From positions 620,001 through 684,000 of the forward strand of contig NZ_CP100400.1 in the NCBI RefSeq assembly GCF_024218795.1: a DNA stretch of 64,000 bases. Reading direction: 5' to 3'. A program made the position numbers and the translations under genes. Shown in pieces: positions 52,451-61,342 of this stretch (its first letter is position 1; every line of letters starts with the position of its first letter). The DNA is from Halorussus aquaticus (lineage in GTDB: Archaea; Halobacteriota; Halobacteria; Halobacteriales; Haladaptataceae). The notes under the pieces are model-generated. The model had not been told where the DNA came from, made no database searches, and was given only the letters and a program-made list of their open reading frames with translations.

Positions 52451-53107
52451 TTAGCTTCGTCGGAGGCCGAGCAACGCGGCCCCGAGAAGCGCGACGACAC
52501 CGGTGATTGGCGTGAAGCCGGGGATGGTACCGCTGGAGACGTCGGTCGTCGTTTCCTCCGACGCCGATTCGGTCGTCGTCTCGTCGCTGGTCTCCGCCGT
52601 CGTCGTGGACGACGTCGTCTCTTCCTCGGTCGTCGTCTCCGCAGTGGTGGTCTCCTGTCCGCGCGTCTGGAAGTAGACGTAGCTCACGTCAGCGACTTCC
52701 TTGCCGCGGTCGTTCTCGTAGGCGACTTTGTCCGCGGAAGCGTTGTAGCTCTCGCTCCCGTTGTTGTGGACGAGCGCCACGACCAACACCTGCGGGTCTT
52801 CGACCGGTTCGTCGAGCGAGACGGTGACGTTCTGGTGGTCGCCCGTACCGAGGTACTCGGTGTGACCGATGCGCGCCTTACTCTGGTTGTAGACGACCGC
52901 GAATCCGCCGTCGGGCAGGGTCGCGGATTCGATAGTCAGGTTCTCACCGTCGAACTGCTGGTCGGGGGCCGAAACCGACGCCGTTTCGTTCGTCTGTGCG
53001 TCTGTCGTCGTCGTAGTCGTAGTTGCGGGACTCGCGAGGGCAACTCCGGTGGACACCGCGAGCGCCAGCACTGCCGCAACGAGGACCGTTCGTGTCGTAC
53101 CTGTCAT
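52451..53107 (-). CDS. Secreted surface protein with PGF-CTERM anchor
   Basis: A 218-aa protein: signal peptide (VLVAAVLALAVSTGVALA), a ~110-residue beta domain (VYNQSKARIGHTEYLG, VLVVALVHNNGSE) of the kind called DUF7282, a Thr/Glu-rich stalk, and the C-terminal sorting signal PGFTP followed by a hydrophobic stretch and RR. Archaeosortase A removes this tail and attaches a lipid. The mature protein is thus anchored on the outside of the cell. Confidence 0.88.
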   Translation of the reverse strand: MTGTTRTVLVAAVLALAVSTGVALASPATTTTTTTDAQTNETASVSAPDQQFDGENLTIESATLPDGGFAVVYNQSKARIGHTEYLGTGDHQNVTVSLDEPVEDPQVLVVALVHNNGSESYNASADKVAYENDRGKEVADVSYVYFQTRGQETTTAETTTEEETTSSTTTAETSDETTTESASEETTTDVSSGTIPGFTPITGVVALLGAALLGLRRS

Positions 53108-53425
53108 CGTATCTCTCTGTTCCGGGAGGTATCGCTCGGTGACAGTTCTCGTCGGACGAGCGCGCCGCGGCGCTCGCGGCCGAGACGTCTCCGGAACGCG
53201 ACCTGTCGGTTGACGCGGTGTAAAAAATTACCTTACGGAAGCGGATGAGATGAGATACCGAGACAAGCGAGGAAAGAGAACGTATCACGTACGAAGCCGA
53301 CGGGACGTCGAAGAGACGGTCGTCGGACGACTACGGACCGCTCTGTTCGCTTCAGACGAATATATACATCTCATAGAAAATACTTAACCGCTCCTCGGTG
53401 TGGCCACACTTGCGGTCGGAGTAAC
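53108..53425. other. Divergent intergenic region
   Basis: Contains a probable promoter for the surface protein near 53215-53240 (TAAAAAATTACC) and one for the gene at 53426 near 53352-53362 (AATATATACATC). No RNA or open frame is seen. Confidence 0.45.
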
Positions 53426-53662
53426 ATGAGTACGGACCCCGACACCCTCGATACACGGACCGACACGGACCGCCCCGACGATTTACAGACCGAACCACGC
53501 GGTGACCACTCCGTCGTCGAACTCTCCTCGGTCGTCGTCGATTACGAAGACCGGCCGGACCGTCGGACGGTGTACCCGGACGGACTCGACAGCATCGAGC
53601 GAATGTCGACGTGGTTGACGGCCGACGACACCGCCTTCGTGGACCTCGAATCCGCCCGCTGA
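53426..53662 (+). CDS. Small acidic haloarchaeal protein
   Basis: A 78-aa protein with an Asp/Thr-rich N-terminus and a conserved-looking core (VELSSVVVDYEDRPDRRTVYP, given as VELSSVVVDYE and RRTVYPDGLD) ending with TWLTADDTAFVDL. I associate this pattern with a small haloarchaeal DUF family (DUF7511-like) of unknown function. It is monocistronic. Confidence 0.65.
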   Translation: MSTDPDTLDTRTDTDRPDDLQTEPRGDHSVVELSSVVVDYEDRPDRRTVYPDGLDSIERMSTWLTADDTAFVDLESAR

Positions 53663-53798
53663 CAGTACCCGCCCACTTCTCGTTCTTTCGGGCCGCCACT
53701 CACTATCTCTCCCTCGAAACGTCCGACGCGGACCCGACGGCGCCGACCAATTCAACAATCCGGCAGAATTAATAAGAAGCACTCGGTGCCAGTCGCAC

Positions 53799-54125
53799 AT
53801 GAACCTCGCCCTCCGACTGCTGGTCGCCTGTTTGGTCATCACCGCCCCCACGGTCCTTTACCTCGGACTACTGCGCGGACTGGAGAAGATGCGCGACGAC
53901 GCTCTGCTGCTGGCGCTGGCCGAACGCGACGACGCTCCCCGAGACGTATCGAGCGCGGCCGCCGAGGCGCTGGACAAGCCGCCGATTCGGGCCGACGGAC
54001 GCGGACCGAATGCGACCGACGACCCAGCGCCGACGGTCGACACGTTCGTCTGCTCGGCCTGCGGCGAGTCGAACATGTCGGGTGCGAAGTACTGTCGGGA
54101 GTGCCTCGGCGAACTGAATCGGTAG
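53799..54125 (+). CDS. Membrane-anchored zinc-ribbon protein
   Basis: A 108-aa protein with an N-terminal membrane segment (LLVACLVITAPTVLYLGLL) and, after an Ala/Asp-rich linker, a C-terminal zinc ribbon (FVCSACGESN and KYCRECLGEL). It lies 42 bp before the MscS-like gene and may be co-expressed with it. Function unknown. Confidence 0.75.
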   Translation: MNLALRLLVACLVITAPTVLYLGLLRGLEKMRDDALLLALAERDDAPRDVSSAAAEALDKPPIRADGRGPNATDDPAPTVDTFVCSACGESNMSGAKYCRECLGELNR

Positions 54126-54167
54126 CGCACCCGAGCGTTCTTGTCTCCCCACCGAATAGTCGCGCTC

Positions 54168-54779
54168 GTGAAACTCGCACAGGACGGACGGTTCGCCGGA
54201 ATGGTTACCGAGGCGCTCGCGGAACTCCGGGCCGGGTTCGTGGACGCGGTCCCGAAGTTCGTCACGGCACTGTTGTTCGTCGTCGCCGCCTACACCGCTA
54301 TCAGAATCGCGCTGTCGTTCGTCGGGTCGGCGTTCGGACGCATCTACGCCGACGACCTCATCGCCGACCTCTTCACCACCATCGTCGGTATCTTCCTGTG
54401 GTTCGGCGCGGCGCTCGCACTCCTGAAGATTCTCGGCATGGGCGAGGTCGCGGCGAGTCTCGGGACCGCCACGGGGTTCGTCGCGCTCGGCGTGAGTTAC
54501 GCGCTCTCGGACATGATAGCCGACACGGTGTCGGGCGTCTACCTGCTGCGCGACGCCGACTTCAATCCCGGCGACAGGATAGAGACCGCCGGTGTGACGG
54601 GCGTGGTTCGGGAGATAGACCTCCGGAAGACCCGGATAGCGGTCGAGGACGACGTGGTCGTTCTCGGCAACCGTGCGGTCGAGAAACAGTGGCGGAGGAA
54701 GGCCGACCCGGCGTCGGATCCGGCCGACGGTTCGGTTCGGAGCGACGTCTCAGGTCCGGCCGACGAGTCTGCGAACTAA
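54168..54779 (+). CDS. MscS-like mechanosensitive channel, small
   Basis: A 203-aa protein with three or four membrane segments followed by a beta domain (FNPGDRIETAGVTGVVREIDLRKT, given as FNPGDRIE and TGVVREIDL). The pore-lining helix is recognisable in the GEVAASLGTATGFVALGVSYALSD region. This is the minimal MscS core without the C-terminal cage domain; such short forms are common in haloarchaea and help during osmotic downshift. GTG 54168 is the likely start. Confidence 0.85.
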   Translation: MKLAQDGRFAGMVTEALAELRAGFVDAVPKFVTALLFVVAAYTAIRIALSFVGSAFGRIYADDLIADLFTTIVGIFLWFGAALALLKILGMGEVAASLGTATGFVALGVSYALSDMIADTVSGVYLLRDADFNPGDRIETAGVTGVVREIDLRKTRIAVEDDVVVLGNRAVEKQWRRKADPASDPADGSVRSDVSGPADESAN

Positions 54780-54818
54780 CTCGCGTGAACTGCCAGTCGT
54801 CGGAGGAGACGTTCGGCG

Positions 54819-55061
54819 CTACTCCGTGATGATGAGCATGCCGTCGTTGGTGGTCACGTCGGTCGCCTCGTCCGGAATCTCGAACTCGAACTGTCGGTCT
54901 CCGGCGACGACGATGGCCGTCTTACCGACGACGTCGAGGTGGGCTTCGACCCCGCGGCCGAAATCGACCGTGACGACGTTCTCGTCCTCGTACTCGCGGC
55001 GAGCAATCGTGATGTCGTCCTGCTCGTCGGCGGCGGACTGAAGCGGGGCTGGTGCGTCCAT
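54819..55061 (-). CDS. Small Hsp20-like/DUF7127-type protein
   Basis: An 80-aa protein with a beta-sandwich pattern (NVVTVDFGRGVEAHLDVVG, AIVVAGDRQFEFEIP, DGMLIITE) like half of an alpha-crystallin/CS domain. Similar short proteins are annotated in haloarchaea as DUF7127 or GvpH-like. No IxI motif is present. Function unknown. Confidence 0.6.
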   Translation of the reverse strand: MDAPAPLQSAADEQDDITIARREYEDENVVTVDFGRGVEAHLDVVGKTAIVVAGDRQFEFEIPDEATDVTTNDGMLIITE

Positions 55062-55208
55062 ACGATTGGTTGGGGCGTGACGTATCTAAGTGCTATGCCC
55101 GCGGCGGATTCGGGTCGGAACGTAAGCCGCGAACGTGACGAGTTGCGGGAAAGTGATGACGGACGGGAAAGAGACGAGAGACCGCAATCAGCGTGAGAGA
55201 CGGCGGCG

Positions 55209-56078
55209 TTACAGGAAGTCTTCGATGTGGTCGGCGACTTCGTTCGGCGTGTCGCCGACCGGGACGCCGGCGTCGTTCAGCGCGTTGATCTTGCTCTCGG
55301 CGGTACCGGTGCCGCTACCGGAGACGATAGCGCCCGCGTGCCCCATGCGCTTGCCCGGCGGGGCGGTCCGACCGGCGATGAAACCGGCGACCGGCGTGTC
55401 CATGTTCTCGGCGATGTACTGGGCGGCGTCTTCCTCGTCCTCGCCGCCGATTTCGCCGCACATGACGACCGCCTTCGTGTCGGGGTCGTTCTCGAACAGT
55501 TCGAGCGCGTCGATGAAGTCGGTGCCGATGATGGGGTCGCCGCCGATGCCGATGGCGGTGGTCTGGCCGATGCCCCGGGAGGTCAGGTTGTCCACGACCT
55601 GGTACGTGAGCGTCCCCGAACGCGAGACGAGACCGACCTCGCCCGACTCGAAGATGTTGCCCGGCAGGATGCCGAGTTTCGACTCGCCGGGGGTGATGAT
55701 GCCCGGGCAGTTCGGACCGATGAGGCGGGTGTCAACTTCCGAGAGGCGCTTGTTGACCTTCGCCATGTCCTGCGTGGGGATGCCCTCGGTGATGGCGACC
55801 ACGAGGTCGAGGGGCGCGTCCAGCGCCTCGAAGACGGCGTCCGCGGCGAACGCGGGCGGGACGAACACGACGGAGGCGTCGGCGTCCTCCTCGCGCGCGG
55901 CCTTGTGGACCGTGTCGTAGACCGGCACGCCGCTGACTTCCTGTCCGCCCTTGCCCGGCACTGCGCCCGCGACGACGTTGGTGCCGTACTCCATCATCTG
56001 TTCGGCGTGGAACTTGCCTTCCCCGCCGGTGATTCCCTGCACGATAACTCGGGTGTCTTCGTCGACTAGAACACTCAT
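55209..56078 (-). CDS. sucD: Succinyl-CoA ligase (ADP-forming), alpha subunit
   Basis: A 289-aa alpha subunit. The CoA-binding Rossmann fold starts [11 protein letters not shown], and the active-site histidine that is phosphorylated lies in GHAGAIVSG. The GNCPGI-like [13 protein letters not shown] and [11 protein letters not shown] segments are typical. With sucC it converts succinyl-CoA to succinate while making ATP or GTP in the citric acid cycle. Its ATG overlaps the sucC stop by four bases, so subunits are co-translated. Confidence 0.97.
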   Translation of the reverse strand: MSVLVDEDTRVIVQGITGGEGKFHAEQMMEYGTNVVAGAVPGKGGQEVSGVPVYDTVHKAAREEDADASVVFVPPAFAADAVFEALDAPLDLVVAITEGIPTQDMAKVNKRLSEVDTRLIGPNCPGIITPGESKLGILPGNIFESGEVGLVSRSGTLTYQVVDNLTSRGIGQTTAIGIGGDPIIGTDFIDALELFENDPDTKAVVMCGEIGGEDEEDAAQYIAENMDTPVAGFIAGRTAPPGKRMGHAGAIVSGSGTGTAESKINALNDAGVPVGDTPNEVADHIEDFL

Positions 56079-57220
56079 GCTTCCACCTCCTCGGCGTACT
56101 CGACCGCACGCTGTACCGCGTCTTCGAGGGTCTCCTCGACCGTGACGAGTTCGTCGTTCAGAATCTCGCGGCCCTCCTCGGCGTTGGTGCCCGCGAGGCG
56201 GACGACGACCTTCTTCGGAATCTCGTCGAACTGTTCGAGCGCGTCGTTGATACCCTTGGCCACCTCGTCACCGCGGGTGATGCCGCCGAAGATGTTGAAC
56301 ACGACCGCATCGACGTTCTCGTCGGAGAACACCATGTCCAGCGCGTTGGCCACTCGCTCGGCCTTCGCACCGCCCCCGATGTCGAGGAAGTTGGCGGGTT
56401 CGCCGCCGTAGTAGTCCACGAGGTCGAGCGTCGTCATCACGAGGCCCGCGCCGTTACCGATGATGCCCGTGTTGCCCGAGAGGCGGACGTAGTCGAAGCC
56501 GTACTCCCCGGCCTTGCGTTCGAGGTCGTCCTCGAAGGTCTCCTCCTCCATCTCGGCGAGGTCGGGCTGGCGGAACAGCGCGTCGTCGTCGATGTTCATC
56601 ACCGCGTCGGCGGCGACGACCTCGTCGTCTTCGGTGATCATGACGGGGTTGATTTCGATGTCGCTGGCGTCGCTGTCGTCCCACAACTGGAAGAGCGTGG
56701 TCAGAATCGACGCCACGTCGGAAGCGACCTCCTTCGGGACGCCCGCGTCGTAGACGACCTTCCGGGCCTGATAGGGGTGCATCCCGAACGCCGGGTCCAC
56801 GTGTTCCCGAGCGATGGCGTCGGGGTCCTCCTCGGCGACTTCCTCGATGTTGACTCCGCCCTTGGTCGAGACCATGGCGACGGGTTTGCCCTCGCCGCGG
56901 TCCATCGTGACGCCCACGTAGAGTTCGTTCTTGAAGTTGACGGCCTCCTCGACGAGGACCCGCTCGACGGTGTACCCCTTGAGGTCCATCCCGAGGATGT
57001 CCTCGGCGGCCTGCTCGGCCTCCTCGCGGTTCTCCGCGAGTTTGATGCCGCCAGCCTTCCCGCGGCCCCCGACGTGTACCTGTGCCTTCACGGCGACCGG
57101 ATAGCCGATGTCCTCGGCCGCCTCGACTACCTCGTCCACGGACGACGCCAGCGTCGCGTCCGGCGTCGGAATCCCTGCGTCGGCGAAGACGCTCTTCGCC
57201 TGATACTCGTGTAGTTTCAT
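56075..57220 (-). CDS. sucC: Succinyl-CoA ligase (ADP-forming), beta subunit
   Basis: A 381-aa beta subunit with an N-terminal ATP-grasp domain ([18 protein letters not shown] start, [18 protein letters not shown] loop) and a C-terminal CoA-ligase domain ([14 protein letters not shown] and [12 protein letters not shown]). Order sucC-sucD in one operon is usual in haloarchaea. The promoter lies in the ~150-bp gap upstream. Length is standard. Confidence 0.97.
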   Translation of the reverse strand: MKLHEYQAKSVFADAGIPTPDATLASSVDEVVEAAEDIGYPVAVKAQVHVGGRGKAGGIKLAENREEAEQAAEDILGMDLKGYTVERVLVEEAVNFKNELYVGVTMDRGEGKPVAMVSTKGGVNIEEVAEEDPDAIAREHVDPAFGMHPYQARKVVYDAGVPKEVASDVASILTTLFQLWDDSDASDIEINPVMITEDDEVVAADAVMNIDDDALFRQPDLAEMEEETFEDDLERKAGEYGFDYVRLSGNTGIIGNGAGLVMTTLDLVDYYGGEPANFLDIGGGAKAERVANALDMVFSDENVDAVVFNIFGGITRGDEVAKGINDALEQFDEIPKKVVVRLAGTNAEEGREILNDELVTVEETLEDAVQRAVEYAEEVEA

Positions 57221-57370
57221 TTTGGGCTTACACGCTACTTTTCGCGTCCAAGAGTTAGTAGTATCGGAACGGGCTAACGCCGCCCCGAGACTGTACGACC
57301 GTCCTTCGGGACGGGGACTCGACTCCCCGCGACTGCTCGGCGACGCCGACAGCGGACCATCGGAGACCGA

Positions 57371-58135
57371 TTAGTAGTCAGCGAACGAGACGAGGTCGGA
57401 TTTCAGTTGGTCGTAGCTGTCTCGCTCCACGTGGTCCCGAACCACGCGGTCGGCGTCGAAGAACAGCAGCGAGAGCAGTCGCTCGAACCGCTTCTCCATC
57501 TCCGGCGACGAGAGGACCGTCTCGGAGAGTTCCCTGCACCGGCGCTCGTAGTACGGCGGGAACTCCCCCTCGTACGAGAAGACGCCTCGACAGAGCAGGT
57601 GGGCCAGTTCGTCGGGTTCCGACGGGACCGGAATCCCGTCCACGAACCGACGGTGCCGAAAGAGCGACTCCTCGACGGCCGGGTCCACGCGAATCATCTG
57701 GCGGACGTCGCTCTGCATCGGCGACTCGTAGACGACGTGGTTCGTCAGGTGCAACGCGACGTTCCCGTTCGACCCTTTCCACTCCTCGTACTCGGTCTGG
57801 ACCGTCTCCGTGTCGGTGAGCGTCTCGAACGCGAACCGCAGCGCCTTCGTCCGGTCGGACAGCAGCAACTCCGTCGCTCGGCCGGGGTTCGCCGCGACTT
57901 TCTCGACTAACCCCCGCACGCCCGCCGAGGAGTCGCTCGACCCGAACCCCAGACGCTCTGCGACTCGGACGGCCTCCTCGAAGTCGTCGTCGATCACGTA
58001 GACGTCGATGTCGCTTCCCGGGACCGAGTGGGGCAGGTCCCGATACCCTCGCGGAACGACGAACGTGACGTCGGAGTCCACCAGGTCGGCGAACAGACGG
58101 TCGAGGAGTTCGGCCTCCGCGCGACTAAAATCCAT
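57371..58135 (-). CDS. Nucleotidyltransferase-fold protein
   Basis: A 254-aa protein with the nucleotidyltransferase metal motif GSDIDVYVID at about 39-48, resembling the GS-x-D-x-D of the Pol-beta superfamily. Later helical parts (RHRRFVDGIPVPSEPDELAHLL, given as RHRRFVDGIPVP and DELAHLLCR) suit an aminoglycoside-type or sugar-related transferase. It is the third gene of an overlapping operon with two small paralogues. Substrate unknown; links to polysaccharide synthesis are likely by analogy. Confidence 0.7.
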   Translation of the reverse strand: MDFSRAEAELLDRLFADLVDSDVTFVVPRGYRDLPHSVPGSDIDVYVIDDDFEEAVRVAERLGFGSSDSSAGVRGLVEKVAANPGRATELLLSDRTKALRFAFETLTDTETVQTEYEEWKGSNGNVALHLTNHVVYESPMQSDVRQMIRVDPAVEESLFRHRRFVDGIPVPSEPDELAHLLCRGVFSYEGEFPPYYERRCRELSETVLSSPEMEKRFERLLSLLFFDADRVVRDHVERDSYDQLKSDLVSFADY

Positions 58136-58325
58136 CCTTGGTGTCGAGCAGGTCCGCTTTCCCCTCAGCGACCGCGGCGGCGAACCTGCCGAACTCCGCC
58201 CGAGAGAACGAGAGTCGGAACCGGCCGACGTGGAGGTGGATGCGGTCCCCCTCGTTGTACTCGACGGTCACGTCCGTCCCGTCGGAGAGCGTCGTCGTTC
58301 CGAGTTCCTCCTCAATAATCCCCAC
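58125..58325 (-). CDS. Small paralogous protein 2 (HVG motif)
   Basis: A 66-aa protein with an IHLHVGRFRLSFS segment, matched in the upstream gene by IHVHVGNTRIEFS, so the two arose by duplication. It overlaps both neighbours by 11 to 14 bases. It is probably a small beta protein acting with the nucleotidyltransferase-like protein. Function unknown. Confidence 0.65.
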   Translation of the reverse strand: MGIIEEELGTTTLSDGTDVTVEYNEGDRIHLHVGRFRLSFSRAEFGRFAAAVAEGKADLLDTKDGF

Positions 58326-58521
58326 GTTCGACCCCCCGTTCGGCCGCTTCGATGCAATCGGCGAACGCCAGATAATCGTCGATGGAGAACTCGATACGCG
58401 TGTTGCCGACGTGGACGTGTATGGACTCCCCGACGTTGTCCTCGACGACGATTCTGTCCCCCGACAGACGTAGCTCTCGGGGCGTCTCGGCCCGCCCGAT
58501 CTCCCTCACGAACACGTTCAT
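58312..58521 (-). CDS. Small paralogous protein 1 (HVG motif)
   Basis: A 69-aa protein (MNVFVREIGRAETPRELRLSG given in part as VFVREIGRAE, then IHVHVGNTRIEFSIDDYL). The ATG at 58521 was chosen because upstream in-frame sequence is Arg-rich and antisense-like. First gene of a three-gene overlapping operon. Function unknown. Confidence 0.65.
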   Translation of the reverse strand: MNVFVREIGRAETPRELRLSGDRIVVEDNVGESIHVHVGNTRIEFSIDDYLAFADCIEAAERGVERGDY

Positions 58522-58715
58522 GGTCGCTTCCCCCCGCTCACGAATGCTCCCGTGACCACCATGGTACGCGTTCAGAGTAAACGCAGAGAGACAAAAGCGT
58601 TCTTGCGGTCCGCGGCCGCACTGCCGCCGCCGTCCGACGGTTTGGGGCCGCTGCCAGTGTTCGACCCGGATAGGCACAGAACCCGGCACCGCGAACGTAC
58701 GGACCGTCGCCGACG

Positions 58716-58916
58716 TTACTTCTCGGCGTAGAACCGGACCAGTCCGCACTCCGGACACCGCCGCGGCGTCACCTCCAGCGCCTTGGCGACGCCGACCGCG
58801 GCTAACACGTCGTCGGCCTCGGTCTCGGTCCGGACTCTGAACTCCCCTTGACCGGTGAAGAGGTCGGCTTCCTCTAGCGCAACGTCACAGTCCGGACAGC
58901 GCGCGTCGACAGCCAT
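58716..58916 (-). CDS. Small zinc-ribbon protein
   Basis: A 66-aa protein with CPDC near the start (residues 7-10) and CPEC near the end (54-57), which should bind one zinc ion. Its middle is helical. The DNA-strand context shows a monocistronic gene. Such proteins are often transcription or quality-control accessories, but no role can be assigned. Confidence 0.75.
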   Translation of the reverse strand: MAVDARCPDCDVALEEADLFTGQGEFRVRTETEADDVLAAVGVAKALEVTPRRCPECGLVRFYAEK

Positions 58917-59065
58917 ACGACGCGTTTCTCACGGTCTCAGGAAAAGCATGTCGAATTCAATTCAACGCGGCGACATCTACCGCGGTGTGTGGATAGGCGC
59001 GGGACCCTCGGTCGTGGGACCGAACGCGGCGCTCGGTCGTCGAGGGTCGAACCCGTGCTGACGGC

Positions 59066-59881
59066 TCAGAGCAGGACTTCGCCGTCGGGGAGCAACTCCG
59101 CTTCCGTGCGTCTCGCGGCCTCGCCCTCCCCGACGAGGGTCGATTCCTCGACCGGTTCCGAGAACCGGTCGGGGTCGGGTTCGACCGACTGCAACATCGA
59201 CGAGAAGACGGACCCTCGGCGTCCGCCCGCCGAGACTATCCCGCCGTACTTGCGCTCCTCGAACGACGACTCGTCTGGGTGGGGAAACTCCTCGCGGATT
59301 ATCTGGGCGGTCTCCGCTATGTACTCCGCCGCGCACTTCTGCGTGTAGAGACTCTCCTCGTAGTAGGTCTGGGCGTGGTCGTCGTCCAGTTCCTCCGAGA
59401 GGTGTTGGGGCGACTCCTACAGCACCGACTCGCTGGTGGCGTACCCGCTGGCGAACCGGACGTTCACCGTGAAACTGTCGGGGTACCGCAGGATTATCGG
59501 GAAGAACACCATGTCGGTGACGGTGGTCCGCTGCTGCATTCGCCAGAGCGCCTCGAAGTAGTACGACGCGAGCGCACCGACCCGGTCGTCTCGCTCGCCG
59601 CGGTTGTACGCGACTGCGACCTCTTCGTAGTCGTCGCCCGCGACGCGCCGGAGTCGCCGCTCGAAACTCTCGGTGAGATGCTCGAACTCCGTCTCGTAGG
59701 CGTCCAGCAGCGACGCGTCGGGGTCGGCGAGCAGTTCCGCTTTCCGCTCGCAGGCGTCCGCCACGTTCGTCATGTTCTCGTGGAACACCCGCTCGGCCTC
59801 CTCGTCGGGCAGCGGCGTTCTGACCGCGCGGCGATGCAGGACCCGCGCATCGCCGTTGAACCGATGCTGCTGCTCTCCCAT
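59066..59881 (-). pseudogene. Hypothetical gene split by an in-frame TAG stop
   Basis: From ATG 59881 a 154-codon frame ends at TAG 59417-59419. The same frame then continues open for 116 codons to TGA at 59066, with protein-like sequence (QHLSEELDDDHAQTYYEES, CAAEYIAETAQIIREEFP, GRRGSVFSSMLQS). The whole would be about 271 residues, mostly helical with no known motif. A nonsense mutation is the simplest reading; readthrough or a separate downstream gene are alternatives. I recognise no family. Confidence 0.7.
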
Positions 59882-59947
59882 GCGAACCTCTTCCGCGACG
59901 AGGAGACATTAATCGGTCGGGTCGCGGAGCGATTTCGGCCGGACGAG

Positions 59948-61141
59948 TCAGTTCGTCGAGACGATGTCGATGACGTCGCGACTGTCGAGTCGCGTGTCCG
60001 CGCCGACCTGCCGGTTACTCCGGCAGTCGATGCCGTGGAGGAACCCCTCGCCGAGGTCCGAGTGGATGTGGTGGGCGAAGTCCTCTGCGGTCGCGCCCTC
60101 GGGCAGGAGGAAGCAGTCGGGCAGGACCTCGCCGTTCTCGTTGCCGAGACCGTTCGCGCCGCCGGGGAACACCGGGATGACGCCCAGTTCCTCGAACAGC
60201 GCGTCTTCGAGCGCGCGCTGGACGCCGGTCCCGTCGAACTCGTGGACGAACGACTCGATGGCCTCCAGACCCTCTCGCTGGTCGTCAGAGACGTCGCCGA
60301 TAATCTCGAAGTCGCCGTCGCCGGGACGGTACTCGACGACGCCCTGTTCGTCGGCCTGCTTGAGCGCCTTCTCGGCGTGGGCGCTGACCGGCACGAACGT
60401 CAGGTGGTCGTACTCGGGGTCGTCGGTGATCTCCTCGAAGTTGGCCTGCGCCTCGGGGGTGTCCATCTTGTTCGCGGCGACGACCATCGGTTTGGTCGTC
60501 TTGCGAATCTCGCGGGCGAGCTGCTCGCGGTCCTCGTCGTCCCACGTCGCGGGGTCGAGGTCGAGACCGAGCGAGAGGATTTCGCGCTTTATCTCGTCCT
60601 TGTTGGTCCGGAACGCGCTCATCTGCTCGGCCAGTTCGACCTCGATGTCGTCCTCGTTGCCGTCGTACCCGCTCTGGTAGCGCTCGATGCCCTTCTCCAG
60701 AATCCCGAGGTACCACATGTCGAGTTCGTCTTCGAGGAAGTCCACGTCGTCGCGCGGGTCGTGGTCCTCGGTAGGTTCGCCCTCGATGTCGGTCTTGCCC
60801 GAGAAGTCCACCACGTGGACCAGCACGTCGGCCTCGTTGAGGTCGGTCAGGAACTGGTTACCCAGTCCCGCGCCCTCGTGGGCACCGGGAATCAGTCCCG
60901 CCACGTCCACGAGTTTGGTCGGGACGAACCGGGTGCCGTCCTCGCAAAACCCGACGTTCGGCGTACAGCGCTCGTCGAACTCCGGGGCCGCGCAGTCCAC
61001 CCGGACGTAGGCCTCGCCCACCGCGGGGTCGATAGTGGTGAAGGGGTAGGCCCCTTCGGGCACGTCGTTCATGGTCGCGGCGTTGAAGAACGTGGACTTC
61101 CCGACGGAGGGCTTGCCCACGAGTCCGATCTTGTAAGTCAT
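59948..61141 (-). CDS. OBG-family GTPase of the YchF/DRG-related type
   Basis: A 397-aa P-loop NTPase. G1 is GKPSVGKST near the start, G3 DVAGLIPGAHEG, G4 NKMD at about 180, and a TGS domain closes the protein. The archaeal YchF-related group binds ribosomes and prefers GTP or ATP depending on the G4 residue; with NKMD it should prefer GTP. It is a conserved housekeeping gene, transcribed alone. Length matches the family. Confidence 0.9.
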   Translation of the reverse strand: MTYKIGLVGKPSVGKSTFFNAATMNDVPEGAYPFTTIDPAVGEAYVRVDCAAPEFDERCTPNVGFCEDGTRFVPTKLVDVAGLIPGAHEGAGLGNQFLTDLNEADVLVHVVDFSGKTDIEGEPTEDHDPRDDVDFLEDELDMWYLGILEKGIERYQSGYDGNEDDIEVELAEQMSAFRTNKDEIKREILSLGLDLDPATWDDEDREQLAREIRKTTKPMVVAANKMDTPEAQANFEEITDDPEYDHLTFVPVSAHAEKALKQADEQGVVEYRPGDGDFEIIGDVSDDQREGLEAIESFVHEFDGTGVQRALEDALFEELGVIPVFPGGANGLGNENGEVLPDCFLLPEGATAEDFAHHIHSDLGEGFLHGIDCRSNRQVGADTRLDSRDVIDIVSTN

Positions 61142-61342
61142 TGAGTCCGATTGGCGGGTCTGTAGATATAAGGCCTGCTACTGGCGGTATCGGCCGTTAG
61201 ACAGTCTCGCGGTAGTTGGTAACGAACCACTCGTGAGGCCTCGCGACCCCGAACGCCGACCGCCGCCGGACTGCTTTTTGTCGGCGGCGTCGTGGGTCGG
61301 ACCGATGGTCCTCCGACCGCCGCCGAGTTCCGAGTCGCACCG

